Below, one piece after another: positions 1 to 8,610 of a stretch of DNA of 51,422 bases. Origin of the DNA: Acidobacteriaceae bacterium (GTDB lineage: Bacteria; Acidobacteriota; Terriglobia; Terriglobales; Acidobacteriaceae). Location of the stretch: NCBI GenBank assembly GCA_003134435.1, contig PLBE01000231.1, forward strand, positions 1-51,422. The letters run 5' to 3'. Numbering within the stretch: the first letter of the stretch is position 1; every line of letters begins with the position of its first letter. Both the position numbers and the translations under genes were made by a program. The notes below the pieces were generated by a model. That model was not told the origin of the DNA and did no database searches. It saw only the letters and a program-made list of their open reading frames with translations.

Positions 1-1972
1 CCACCGTGATGTTCTGCACCGGTTGCATGAACAGTTGGATTCCCTGCACCTGGCTGACTCTGGAATTGAGCCGGCGGATGAGGTCGGAGGCGCTGATATG
101 GCGCTGTTCGATCGGCTTCAGATTGATCGACATACGGCCGCTGTTGGTGGTGGTATTGGTTCCGTCCGCGCCGATGAACGACGACACGCTGTCCACCGCC
201 GGATCGGCGAGAACCGCCTTGGTGAGCTCTAGCTGCTTCTCGGCCATGGCCCGGGAGCCAATCGTCTGCGGCGCCTGCGAGATGGCCTGAATCACGCCGG
301 TGTCCTGCACCGGGAAAAACCCCTTGGGGATGATGATGTACAGAAAGACGGTAAGCAGCAAAGTGGCCACGGCGACGAACAGCGTAATCGTCTGGTAGCC
401 GAGGACAAACTTGAGGGTGCGGCCATAGAAGGCGATCATGCTCTCGAAGGCGCGCTCCGAGGCCTGATAGAAGCGCCCCTGCTGCTCTTTGGGTTGGTGG
501 CGCAGAATGCGCGCACTCATCATGGGCGTGAGGGTTAACGAGACCACGGCGGAAACCACGATGGTAACGGCGAGGGTGACGGCAAATTCGCGGAACAGGC
601 GCCCCACAACGTCGCCCATGAACAAGAGAGGAATCAGGACCGCGATGAGCGAGACGGTGAGCGAGAGAATGGTGAATCCGATTTGCTCGGCGCCCTTGAG
701 CGCAGCGTCCATGGGACGATCGCCGTCTTCGATATAGCGGGCGATGTTTTCGATCATCACGATGGCATCGTCGACCACAAAGCCGGTGGAGATGGTAAGC
801 GCCATCAGCGACAGGTTGTCGAGGCTGTAGCCGAGCAGGTACATGGCGGCGAAAGTGCCGACGAGCGAGAGCGGCACGGCCACGGCCGGGATGATGGTGG
901 CGTAGACGCTGCGCAAGAAAAGGAAGATCACCAGCACGACGAGGCCGATGGTCAAGTACAACTCGAACTCGACATCGGAAACTGAGGCTTCGATCGCTGT
1001 GGTGAGATCGGTGAGCGTGGTTACCTGAATGCCGGTGGGCAGATTGGCCTTAAGCTGGGGCAGGAGTTGCTTGATGCTCTTGACCACGTTGATGGTGTTG
1101 GCTCCAGGCTGCCGTTGCACATTCAGGATGACCGCCGGGGTCTGATTCATCCATGCCGCCTGGTTGTTATTTTCGACGCCGTTGACGATGTTGGCGACGT
1201 CGGTGAGCATGACCGGCGCGCCATTGCGGTAGGCGACGACGACCTGCCGATAATCGTCGCTGGTAATCAGTTGATCGTTGGCGTCGATCTGGTAGTCCTG
1301 GCGCGGTCCATCGAAGTTTCCTTTGGCGGCGTTCACGCTGGCATTGGTGAGCGCGGTGCGCAGGTCTTCCAGGTTCATGCCGTAGGAGGAGAGCGCCGTC
1401 GGGTTGGCTTGAATGCGCACGGCGGGTTTTTGACCGCCGCTGATGGTGACGAGACCGACGCCGCTGATCTGAGAAATCTTGGGGGCAAGGCGCGTGTCGA
1501 CCAGGTCTTCGACCTGCGAGAGAGGCATCGCATTGGAAGTGATCGCCAGAGTAAGAACCGGCGCATCGGCTGGGTTGGTTTTGCTGTAGACGGGTGGCGA
1601 GGGTAGGATCGAGGGCAGCAGACTCTGCGACGCGTTAATCGCAGACTGGACCTCCTCCTCGGCCACATCGATATTCAGGCTGAGGGCGAACTGCAGCACG
1701 ATGACGGAAGTGCCGCCGGAACTGGTGGAGGTCATCTGGCTCAGGCCCTGCAGTTGGCCGAAGTTGCGCTCCAGTGGCGCCGTCACCGTCGTCGCCATTA
1801 CCGTAGGGCTGGCTCCCGGATAAAAAGTGAGCACCTGAATGGTGGGATAGTCGACTTCCGGCAAGGCGGATACAGGAAGCTGGGTATAGCCCACCAGACC
1901 GACGAGCAGGATGGCAGCCATGAGCAACGAAGTCGCAACGGGCCGCAAAATAAAAGGGCGAGAAGGACTCAC
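1..1972 (-). CDS. RND efflux transporter, HAE1/MdtB-like inner-membrane pump (3' end outside window)
   Basis: Proton-driven inner-membrane pump of a tripartite RND efflux system exporting drugs or lipophilic compounds to an outer-membrane channel. The visible 657 residues hold the first transmembrane helix (about 11-30), the first porter domain, and the first helix bundle with the paired acidic residues of the proton relay in the motif [11 protein letters not shown] (the two Asp are near residues 400-401). A second large periplasmic loop starts before the window edge, so roughly the last third is missing. The start is GTG at 1972, overlapping the TGA of the adaptor gene by four bases (GTGA), which implies translational coupling. 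The single-pump sequence style resembles the multidrug MdtB/HAE1 type rather than heavy-metal CusA. The substrate cannot be told from sequence. The call is firm; the subfamily is less so. Confidence 0.95.
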   Translation of the reverse strand, partial: MSPSRPFILRPVATSLLMAAILLVGLVGYTQLPVSALPEVDYPTIQVLTFYPGASPTVMATTVTAPLERNFGQLQGLSQMTSTSSGGTSVIVLQFALSLNIDVAEEEVQSAINASQSLLPSILPSPPVYSKTNPADAPVLTLAITSNAMPLSQVEDLVDTRLAPKISQISGVGLVTISGGQKPAVRIQANPTALSSYGMNLEDLRTALTNASVNAAKGNFDGPRQDYQIDANDQLITSDDYRQVVVAYRNGAPVMLTDVANIVNGVENNNQAAWMNQTPAVILNVQRQPGANTINVVKSIKQLLPQLKANLPTGIQVTTLTDLTTAIEASVSDVEFELYLTIGLVVLVIFLFLRSVYATIIPAVAVPLSLVGTFAAMYLLGYSLDNLSLMALTISTGFVVDDAIVMIENIARYIEDGDRPMDAALKGAEQIGFTILSLTVSLIAVLIPLLFMGDVVGRLFREFAVTLAVTIVVSAVVSLTLTPMMSARILRHQPKEQQGRFYQASERAFESMIAFYGRTLKFVLGYQTITLFVAVATLLLTVFLYIIIPKGFFPVQDTGVIQAISQAPQTIGSRAMAEKQLELTKAVLADPAVDSVSSFIGADGTNTTTNSGRMSINLKPIEQRHISASDLIRRLNSRVSQVQGIQLFMQPVQNITV

Positions 1973-3213
1973 GGGGCGCTGCTCCGGGTGGCGCCGTGCT
2001 GGGTCGAATCCTTCGTCAGAACGGTGACCGCGGTATTGTCCTGCAGCTTATCGAAGCTGCTGGTGGCGACCATGTCTCCCGGATTGACGCCGTCGGCTTG
2101 CGTGAGGCCGCCGTTCGTGACTCCGGGCTTGATGCTGCGCATGTGCGCGACGTTATTCTCAATCACGTAAACGAAAGATGCTTGCCCGTTTTGCTGGATG
2201 GCGGCGGCTGGAATCAGCGTCACGCCCTGCAGTGTATTCACCAGCAAACGCGTGTTGACGAACTGGTTGGGGAAAAGCGCGTTGTTCTTATTGTCGAAGA
2301 GGGCTCGCGCTTTGACGGTTCCCGTCGTGGTGTCAATCTGATTGTCGAGAGTGATCAGAGTGCCGCTGGTGATCTTGGTCTGGGCGGTGCGATCAAAGGC
2401 ATCGACGGTCAGTTTGGCTTTTCTGCGCAGTTGGGCTGCAACCGGGCCCAGACTGTCTTCCGGGATGGTGAAAATGACGGTAATGGGCGTCAACTGAGTA
2501 ATGACGGCAAGAGTGGAGGCGCCGGTAGACTGCACCACGTTGCCCGGATCCACCAGCCGTAATCCAACGCGACCGGCGATCGGCGCGGTGATGTGGCAAT
2601 AGTCCACCTGAACCTGGTCGTATTGCACCGCTCCTTCATCGTTCTTTACCGTGCCCTGGTCCTGCAGGACCAGTTTTTCCTGGTCATCGACAATCTGCTT
2701 GGCAATCGCGTTCCGCGCGACGGCGGCGCGATAGCGTTCCAGATCCATCTGTGCCTGGGCGAGCAGATTCTGGTCGCGTTCAAGCAGCCCTTGCGCCTGC
2801 AACAGGGTTGCGCTGTAGGTGCGCGAGTCGATATCAATCAGCGGGTCGCCCTTGCTTACCAGTTGACCTTCCTTAAAATGCACGGCGAGGACCAGGCCAT
2901 TCACCTGGCTGGTGATCGACGCGGTATAGACGGGAGTGACGGTGCCGATCGCGTCGAGGTAAACACCGATGTCGCCTTTCCTGGCGGACGCGGTCGTGAT
3001 GGTGACCTTCGGGGGCCGGGGCGCGACTTTTTTAGCCGCACCGGCGTGGCTCCACAGCAGTACCGCGGTAAGTACGATGGCGAGCAACAGCAGAATGCCA
3101 AGCACGACCCACAGCGTCTTATGCTGGTGAGATTCCGAACTGTGAGCCGTCAGTTGATGGCTGGGATCAATTCCAGAATTGACCGGGGGATGCTGACCTG
3201 CTTCAGCGCTCAA
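1969..3213 (-). CDS. RND efflux periplasmic adaptor (membrane fusion protein, MdtA-like)
   Basis: Membrane fusion protein that bridges the RND pump encoded just downstream and an outer-membrane factor not seen here. The 414-residue protein has a short cytoplasmic N-terminus, one membrane anchor at about residues 33-54, then the HlyD-type order: biotinyl-lipoyl half ([22 protein letters not shown]), an alpha-helical hairpin rich in Gln/Ala/Leu, the second lipoyl half ([20 protein letters not shown]), a beta-barrel and a membrane-proximal domain. The start is TTG at 3213, chosen because an AGAGGAG Shine-Dalgarno lies seven bases upstream and no ATG is better placed. The C-terminal Ser/Ala tail overlaps the pump start by four bases. 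A perfect TATAAT lies about 35 bases upstream. Length and domain order are normal for the family. Confidence 0.95.
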   Translation of the reverse strand: MSAEAGQHPPVNSGIDPSHQLTAHSSESHQHKTLWVVLGILLLLAIVLTAVLLWSHAGAAKKVAPRPPKVTITTASARKGDIGVYLDAIGTVTPVYTASITSQVNGLVLAVHFKEGQLVSKGDPLIDIDSRTYSATLLQAQGLLERDQNLLAQAQMDLERYRAAVARNAIAKQIVDDQEKLVLQDQGTVKNDEGAVQYDQVQVDYCHITAPIAGRVGLRLVDPGNVVQSTGASTLAVITQLTPITVIFTIPEDSLGPVAAQLRRKAKLTVDAFDRTAQTKITSGTLITLDNQIDTTTGTVKARALFDNKNNALFPNQFVNTRLLVNTLQGVTLIPAAAIQQNGQASFVYVIENNVAHMRSIKPGVTNGGLTQADGVNPGDMVATSSFDKLQDNTAVTVLTKDSTQHGATRSSAP

Positions 3214-3248
3214 AAAGAATCTCCTCTTCCGACTCCGAATTTCCCAAA

Positions 3249-3254
3249 ATTATA
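3249..3254 (-). promoter_or_regulatory. Candidate -10 element of the RND efflux operon
   Basis: A perfect TATAAT reads on the minus strand about 35 bases before the TTG start of the adaptor gene. No good -35 hexamer is found 16 to 18 bases further upstream, so this may depend on an activator or may be fortuitous. Confidence 0.4.
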
Positions 3255-3452
3255 GTCGAGGGACGCGCTTCGCCATGGAGACAGGCGGACGACTTTGCTC
3301 ATGGGTGGAGTTGTCGATTGCCAACTCACGCCCATGATCGGCGTGGCACCGGTGTGAAAATCGCCCGCCGTTACTGGCTAAAGCCGTACAAAGTACAGAT
3401 GCAGGCTGGAGCAGTCGGGATGGTTGAACGAAAGCAATGCCACGCTGAGTGG

Positions 3453-5549
3453 TTACCAAACTTTACAAACGTTGGCGTCTGGTTTGACCATGGGTTGGCC
3501 CGGCTTGCAGTGGAAGGCAACGGCAAACTCGGGCATGTTCTCGACGACTCCGTTGATGCGGTAGCGGGCAGGAGAATGCGGATCGGTCATGGCGCGCACG
3601 CGCAAGTCTTCGGGACGTTCATTGGCGCAGTCCCACTGCGCGTATCCGATAAAGAAGCGCTGCTCGGGCGTGAAGCCGTCGATATCGATGGGCTGAAGTT
3701 TCCTGTCTTTGATCGCATTCTGCCACGCGATGTAAGCAAGAATCTCGCCGCCCAGGTCGGCGACGTTCTCGCCCAGTGTGAGCTTGCCGTTGACGTGCAC
3801 GTCGTCCAACGAAACGTAGCCTGAATATTGGTCCTCGACGCACTTGGTGCGGGCATCGAACTTCTCCCGGTCTTCTTTCGTCCACCAGTCTTTCAGATTT
3901 CCTTTGGCATCGAACTGGCTGCCTTCGTCGTCGAACCCGTGGGTGAGTTCGTGGCCGATGGTGCCTCCGGTGTTGCCATAGTTGGGAGCGTCGTCCATTT
4001 TCGGATCGTAGAGGGGTGGTTGCAGCACGCCGGCGGGAAAGTTGATGTCGTTCATCTGCGCGTTGTAGTAGGCATCGACGGTGGGAGCGGAAATCTCCCA
4101 TTCGCCATGGTCGACGGGTTTGCCGATTTTGCCGATGTCGCGGCGGCTTTCAAATTCGTGGGCGCGCTCGACGTTGCCGGCAAAATCGTCGCGCGCGATG
4201 TTGACCGAGCTGTAATCGCGCCAATGATCGGGATAGCCAATCTTATTGCGGATTCCCGCGAGCTTCGTCAGCGCCTGCTGTTTGGTCTCCGGGCTCATCC
4301 AATCCAAGGCCTTGATGCGCGCGCCCATTGCGTCTTCGATGCGCCGCACCATATCGAGCGTGCTCTGCTTGAGTTCAGGAGAGAAGACTTTGGCGACATA
4401 GACCTGGCCGAGCGCCTCGCCCAAATCGTAGTTGACGTACTGCACGCAGCGTTTCCACCGCGGCTGCATTTCTTTTGCGCCGCGCAAATACTGGCGATAG
4501 AAAGCGAAGTTTTCTTCGACGAATGGCGCAGAAAGATATGGCGAGGAAGTGTCGGCAACATGGAAGCGCAGGTACGATTTCCAGGCAGCGATCGATTCGG
4601 AGGCAAGGAGCGCGTTGAGTTCCTTGATAAATTCGGGCGCGTCGACGTTGAGAACGTCGAACTGCGGATAGTGCATCTCGCGGTAGTATGCGACCCAGTC
4701 GAAGTCGGGTGCGAGCTGGACGAGATCGGACACCTTCATTTTATGGACCAGGTTGTGGGGATCGCGGCGCGCGACGCGACTGAGAGAAGCTTTGGCCAGA
4801 GCCGTTTCCAGGCGTAGTACGGCCTCGGTATTTTCTTTGGCGGCCGAGGGGTTGTCACCGATCAGTTCAAAAACTCGTTGTACGTGTTGCCGGTAGTGTT
4901 CGCGCGTGTCTTTGGATTTGGCGTCATCCTTCAGGTAGTAGTCGCGATCGGGCAGAGCGAGGCCACCCTGATCCACATCGGCGATCACATGTTCGGAATC
5001 GTCGGGGTCCTGGGTTGAGCCCGCTGAAAAGAGCAGGGAAGTGTTGTAGGAATATCGCGAATAGGTCAGTTGCAACCGGGCCACGAGCGGCGTCAGTTCT
5101 TTCGCTGATTTGATCTGGGCAATGGCCGCGAGTTCCGGTTGGATCGGCCCTGAGCCGCGCTTCTCGACGGCCGATTCATCCATGCAGGCGGCATAGAAAT
5201 CGCCAATCTGACGGCTTACAGCATCGCGCTGCGCGTCCTGCCGGGCTGCCTGTTCAAGCATGGCGCGGAGAAAGGTAAGGTTGTCCTGATAGAGCTTGGA
5301 GTAGACCGACCATGAAGTCTGATCGGGCGGAATCGGGTTCTTCTTTTGCCAACCGCCGCAGGAGTAGCGATAGAGGTCCCGGCAAGGATCGACTGACCGA
5401 TCCATGGACGAAAGGTCGAGACTGGGGCTGTAGGGTAACGACGGTCCGGTCGGTCCATTCGACTGCGGCGTGGATGGCGCTTGAGCGTGGGCGAGCGCGA
5501 GAGATGCGCCCAGAAGGAACACGAGCGCGACCCACTTGCGCACATGCAT
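3453..5549 (-). CDS. Secreted M13-family zinc metallopeptidase (neprilysin/PepO-like)
   Basis: Exported zinc endopeptidase of family M13, expected to cleave oligopeptides in the periplasm or outside. The reading frame is open back to 5708, but I place the start at ATG 5549, because the following residues form a signal peptide (MHVRKWVALVFLLGASLALA, cut after AHA); the extra 53 upstream residues look non-coding and cross a palindromic repeat. The mature protein is near the usual 690 residues. The zinc motif HELTH is at about residues 533-537, the third ligand Glu lies in ENVADLGG at about 594, and the substrate-binding NAYY motif is present as DAYY at about 492. The C-terminus ends CKVW; this and the Cys pair near DPCRDLYRYSCGGW are family hallmarks. 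No strong ribosome site precedes 5549, so the start is moderately certain. It is a separate transcription unit from the efflux pair. Confidence 0.93.
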   Translation of the reverse strand: MHVRKWVALVFLLGASLALAHAQAPSTPQSNGPTGPSLPYSPSLDLSSMDRSVDPCRDLYRYSCGGWQKKNPIPPDQTSWSVYSKLYQDNLTFLRAMLEQAARQDAQRDAVSRQIGDFYAACMDESAVEKRGSGPIQPELAAIAQIKSAKELTPLVARLQLTYSRYSYNTSLLFSAGSTQDPDDSEHVIADVDQGGLALPDRDYYLKDDAKSKDTREHYRQHVQRVFELIGDNPSAAKENTEAVLRLETALAKASLSRVARRDPHNLVHKMKVSDLVQLAPDFDWVAYYREMHYPQFDVLNVDAPEFIKELNALLASESIAAWKSYLRFHVADTSSPYLSAPFVEENFAFYRQYLRGAKEMQPRWKRCVQYVNYDLGEALGQVYVAKVFSPELKQSTLDMVRRIEDAMGARIKALDWMSPETKQQALTKLAGIRNKIGYPDHWRDYSSVNIARDDFAGNVERAHEFESRRDIGKIGKPVDHGEWEISAPTVDAYYNAQMNDINFPAGVLQPPLYDPKMDDAPNYGNTGGTIGHELTHGFDDEGSQFDAKGNLKDWWTKEDREKFDARTKCVEDQYSGYVSLDDVHVNGKLTLGENVADLGGEILAYIAWQNAIKDRKLQPIDIDGFTPEQRFFIGYAQWDCANERPEDLRVRAMTDPHSPARYRINGVVENMPEFAVAFHCKPGQPMVKPDANVCKVW

Positions 5550-5589
5550 TCCAGTGGGATGAAAGTCGTTAAGGCATCTAAGATCAAGG

Positions 5590-5618
5590 GTGGCGCGGAC
5601 ACTCTTGTCCGCGAAAAG
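5590..5618. repeat. Dispersed palindromic repeat, copy 1 (REP-like)
   Basis: This 29-base element has the stem GCGGACA / TGTCCGC around a four-base loop. A near-identical copy lies at 36105-36133 in opposite orientation; the flanks GTGGC and GAAA are also shared. It occupies the 326-base gap (5550-5875) between the divergent M13 and isomerase genes. Apart from AT-rich -10-like hexamers near 5742-5749, I see nothing else in that gap. Confidence 0.7.
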
Positions 5619-5875
5619 TCCGCGCACTGATACTGCTGCCGGATCACGAGAGTACTTGTTAAGAAGGTCCTTGCATGAAGTCATGAGCTCGCCCATGATA
5701 TGGGACATTTTTGCCGAATAGCAAGCGCGGGAGAGCTGGAGAGTATAATCGCAGCCGTTTTCGAATTCAGGAAGCAGATTGCGCTTGCGAACGCGGTCGC
5801 CGCTCGCTGATCGTACAACGTCGCTGAGTCATATTTAGATGATTCGCGCGCAGTCAATGAACGCTTGAGAACACG

Positions 5876-6787
5876 ATGCCTCGGATTTCGAGAAGAACAT
5901 TTTTGAAGACCGCTTCGGCCGCCACGGCCGTCGCGGGACTTTCGAGGGGCGCGCCACTGCTGATGGGTAATCCTCTCGGTCTACCCCTGGCGCTACAACT
6001 GTACTCGGTGCGGGATTTGCTGCCGAAGGACTACGTGGGCACGTTGCGGCGTTTGGCCGCATTGGGTTATCGCGAAGTGGAAGCGGCAGGTTTTTTTGGC
6101 CACGGCCCGAACGATGTAAAGCGGGCGATGAACGACGCCGGGTTGCAATGCGTGAGCGCCCACTATCCCCTGAAAGAGTTGCTGCCAAGAGTGGATGACG
6201 TGATTCAGTTCGGCAAGGATTTGGGCCTGAAGTACATTGTCTGTTCGGCTCCCTGGCTCAAGGACCCGTCGCGCGTGCCGGACCCCGGGTCGCAAGCCGC
6301 GAGAGACGCGATGACGCTCGGCGACTGGCGATGGAATGCGGAACAGTTTAATCGTATCGGAGAGCGCGTTCGTACGGCCGGGATCCGCTTCGCGTACCAC
6401 AACCATACCGAGGAGTTCCGCTCAGAAAGAGGCGTGGTGTTCTACGATGAGATCCTGCGCGCGACCGATGCGGCGAACGTAACCATGGAGATGGATTGCG
6501 GCTGGGTGGTAGTGGGCGGCAAGAACCCCGCAGACTATCTTTCCCGTTACCCCACGCGCTTTGCAATGCTGCATGTCAAGGACTTCAAGATGAGCGGCGC
6601 TTCCGCCGCTTCCGCGCCTCCACCTTCCACGGAGATGGGGCACGGCACGATTGACTATCGTCCGATTTTTGAAGCGGCCAGGAAAACCGGGATCGAGCAC
6701 GCCTTTGTGGAACAGGAAGAGTTTGACATGCCCGTGCTGGAGGCGTTGAAGATCGACGCCGACTACATGCGCAAGTTGAAGGTGTAG
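5876..6787 (+). CDS. Tat-exported sugar phosphate isomerase/epimerase-like TIM-barrel protein
   Basis: Member of the xylose isomerase-like TIM-barrel superfamily (AP endonuclease 2 fold), which covers sugar isomerases, epimerases and inosose-type enzymes. The N-terminus is a twin-arginine signal (SRRTFLKTASAATAVAGL), so the folded enzyme is probably exported with its metal. Typical barrel motifs follow: LQLYSVRD at the first strand, YHNHTEEF and MEMDCGWV with the acidic and His metal ligands, MLHVKDFK, GHGTIDYRPIF and VEQEEFD. Length (303 residues) is normal. The reaction and substrate cannot be assigned; close relatives in Acidobacteria and Planctomycetes sit in glycan loci, as here. It converges with the ADP-ribosylglycohydrolase-fold gene, 43 bases away, and is the only plus-strand gene left of the divergent control region. 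The ATG at 5876 has only a weak upstream GAG. Confidence 0.88.
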   Translation: MPRISRRTFLKTASAATAVAGLSRGAPLLMGNPLGLPLALQLYSVRDLLPKDYVGTLRRLAALGYREVEAAGFFGHGPNDVKRAMNDAGLQCVSAHYPLKELLPRVDDVIQFGKDLGLKYIVCSAPWLKDPSRVPDPGSQAARDAMTLGDWRWNAEQFNRIGERVRTAGIRFAYHNHTEEFRSERGVVFYDEILRATDAANVTMEMDCGWVVVGGKNPADYLSRYPTRFAMLHVKDFKMSGASAASAPPPSTEMGHGTIDYRPIFEAARKTGIEHAFVEQEEFDMPVLEALKIDADYMRKLKV

Positions 6788-6830
6788 CGTCCGTGTCCGG
6801 CGCCTAGTCTTCCAGTCGCTCCAGGACCCG

Positions 6831-8555
6831 TCACTCCAGGACCAGTTGGCGCCAGTAGGCGTTTCCAGCTTCGTGATGCGGAATCAGGACCAACTGATAC
6901 AGCCGGAGGACGACCTCCTGTTGCGCGTATTTCGATAAATTCAAGCGAAACGTTTTCCAGCGGCGTTGGGGCAGCGTTCCGAGCACGAGAGTATCGAGGA
7001 CCCTCTCGTCGTTTACGTAGACCTGCAATTGCCAGGCTCGCCCGGGATCGACTCCAGCTTGAAATGCGAGCGTGGGATGGGAGTTCAACTTCGCCGAGCG
7101 GCGCAACATGGTGCCGCGGATTTCATCTCGCGGATAGGTGGCGAGCACATCTCCATCGAGGAATGTTATGCCACGAATGCCGGGCAAGCCGCCTCCCGCG
7201 CCGCCAAACCCCGCGCGCTCGAGGGTCCATTGGGGATTCCAGTAGCGCATGAGATCGGCCAGTTCGAACAGTTCGGCGGGTTGGGTGACGGGTTGTTGGG
7301 AGGGGATGCGAAGCGTGTCATTCTGGAGCGAGGCGCCGTGGGAGACCAGGATCGCCTCTCCGATCGCGGCGGTGCGGCGGGCCAACGAGGAAATACTCTC
7401 GTCCACCGGTGGAGTCAACCGCAAGTCACCCATCTGGGCGCCAAGAATCCGGTCGTGAAGTTCGGCGACTTGTTCCGCGGGAAGCGCCTTCATGCCATAC
7501 ATGGCCGCTACCACGGACGCTGAATTCGCCGCATTGCAATCGGCATCGGAAAAGTCGGCGGCGTGTACCGCAAGTTGCAGTGTTTTCTGGAAGTCGCCCT
7601 CGCCGAACCATACCGCCACCGCCACGATTCCGCCGTTGAGAACGGCGTTGTTGGTGGCGGGATACTCAATCCCCCATCGGCGGGCGAGGGCGCGACAAAT
7701 CTGCTCAGGCCCGTTGCCTCTCTCCGCCAGGGAAATCACCATGTCGATGGATTGACGGTAAGGCGACTGCGGCGCGATCAGGCTGGCCGCCTGGCGGACG
7801 ATCTGGTGCGGGTCGCGCTCCGCGAATGCGATGCTGATCATCCCAGCGATAAATACGCCACCGTCCGTTCCTTCGGCATAACCGTTGATATGACCGAGTT
7901 CGCGCGCCAGGCTGCCCGCCAGGTTGGGCATGCCCGGTGCTAATATGCCGTAAAGGTCGCTGCTGAATTCCGGCCCAATGGTCCACCATAATTTGTTGTA
8001 GCGCGGGTGGCCGGTGTCGGGCGGCTTGATTCCGCGCTTGAGCAGCAGCAGTGCCTGTTCGCTCGATCCCCAGGAGCCCGCGTTGTTTTTGAGCCACTGC
8101 TCGCCGAGTTGGGCGACGGTGAGCCCGGGCCCGTATTTTTCGAACGCACGCACGGCCACCATCTCGTAGTAATAGTCGTCGTCCACGGGAGCGTAGCCAG
8201 GGGGGTGGCTGATGGGAGTAACCGGTACAGCGGACGCGACTTTGTGTTCGAAGCGGAGGCCCGTGAGTTGAGCGATCATCTGTGCCGTCCAGATGGCTTG
8301 GACGCGGTCGAGATAATCCGCGCTCGAGAGTTCAAGTAAGGCGTGGGGTGGAACGCTGGCCGAAGAGTTAGCGTCAAGGTTAGTCCGAACGTCAGTCTGG
8401 GCGTTGCTTTGAACGTTAGTCTGGTTCTGAATCTGAGGGGCGGCGGCCAGGCTGCTTCCTGCGACTGCGAACCACAGCAAGCAGAGGACCGCCGCGAATC
8501 GCTTCGCATGCTTGAATCCAAAGACCTCGATTTGGCTCGGCGCAGTAAGTGCCAT
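6831..8555 (-). CDS. Exported ADP-ribosylglycohydrolase-fold protein with C-terminal beta domain
   Basis: This protein has the all-helical ADP-ribosylglycohydrolase (ARH/DraG) fold behind a signal peptide (residues about 16-39, ending SSLAAA). Dinuclear-metal motifs are recognisable: VDDDYYYE (124-131, like the DDT motif), a SDLYGILAPG stretch (199-208) and DADCNAAN (337-344, the D-x-D motif). From about residue 425 a second region looks like a beta-sandwich, perhaps carbohydrate binding (AFQAGVDPGRAWQLQVYVNDERV). A low-complexity Gln/Asn/Thr linker (41-66) follows the signal. Classical ARH enzymes remove ADP-ribose from proteins in the cytosol; an exported version as the last gene of a seven-gene glycosidase run more likely acts on glycans. 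That is inference from context. It starts 55 bases after the preceding stop. The specific substrate is unknown. Confidence 0.8.
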   Translation of the reverse strand: MALTAPSQIEVFGFKHAKRFAAVLCLLWFAVAGSSLAAAPQIQNQTNVQSNAQTDVRTNLDANSSASVPPHALLELSSADYLDRVQAIWTAQMIAQLTGLRFEHKVASAVPVTPISHPPGYAPVDDDYYYEMVAVRAFEKYGPGLTVAQLGEQWLKNNAGSWGSSEQALLLLKRGIKPPDTGHPRYNKLWWTIGPEFSSDLYGILAPGMPNLAGSLARELGHINGYAEGTDGGVFIAGMISIAFAERDPHQIVRQAASLIAPQSPYRQSIDMVISLAERGNGPEQICRALARRWGIEYPATNNAVLNGGIVAVAVWFGEGDFQKTLQLAVHAADFSDADCNAANSASVVAAMYGMKALPAEQVAELHDRILGAQMGDLRLTPPVDESISSLARRTAAIGEAILVSHGASLQNDTLRIPSQQPVTQPAELFELADLMRYWNPQWTLERAGFGGAGGGLPGIRGITFLDGDVLATYPRDEIRGTMLRRSAKLNSHPTLAFQAGVDPGRAWQLQVYVNDERVLDTLVLGTLPQRRWKTFRLNLSKYAQQEVVLRLYQLVLIPHHEAGNAYWRQLVLE

Positions 8556-8610
8556 GGGATGCTCGATACTGAAGTCACAATTCAGGGCGTGGACTTGCTC
8601 TTACTCCGCT

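Noticed and set aside
3828-4817. 329-codon plus-strand frame opposite the M13 peptidase
   Set aside because: The minus strand carries a complete catalytic M13 protein; the opposite frame has no recognisable domain or ribosome site.
5550-5708. N-terminal extension of the M13 peptidase
   Set aside because: It precedes a clear signal peptide and runs through the palindromic repeat shared with 36105, so it is probably untranslated.
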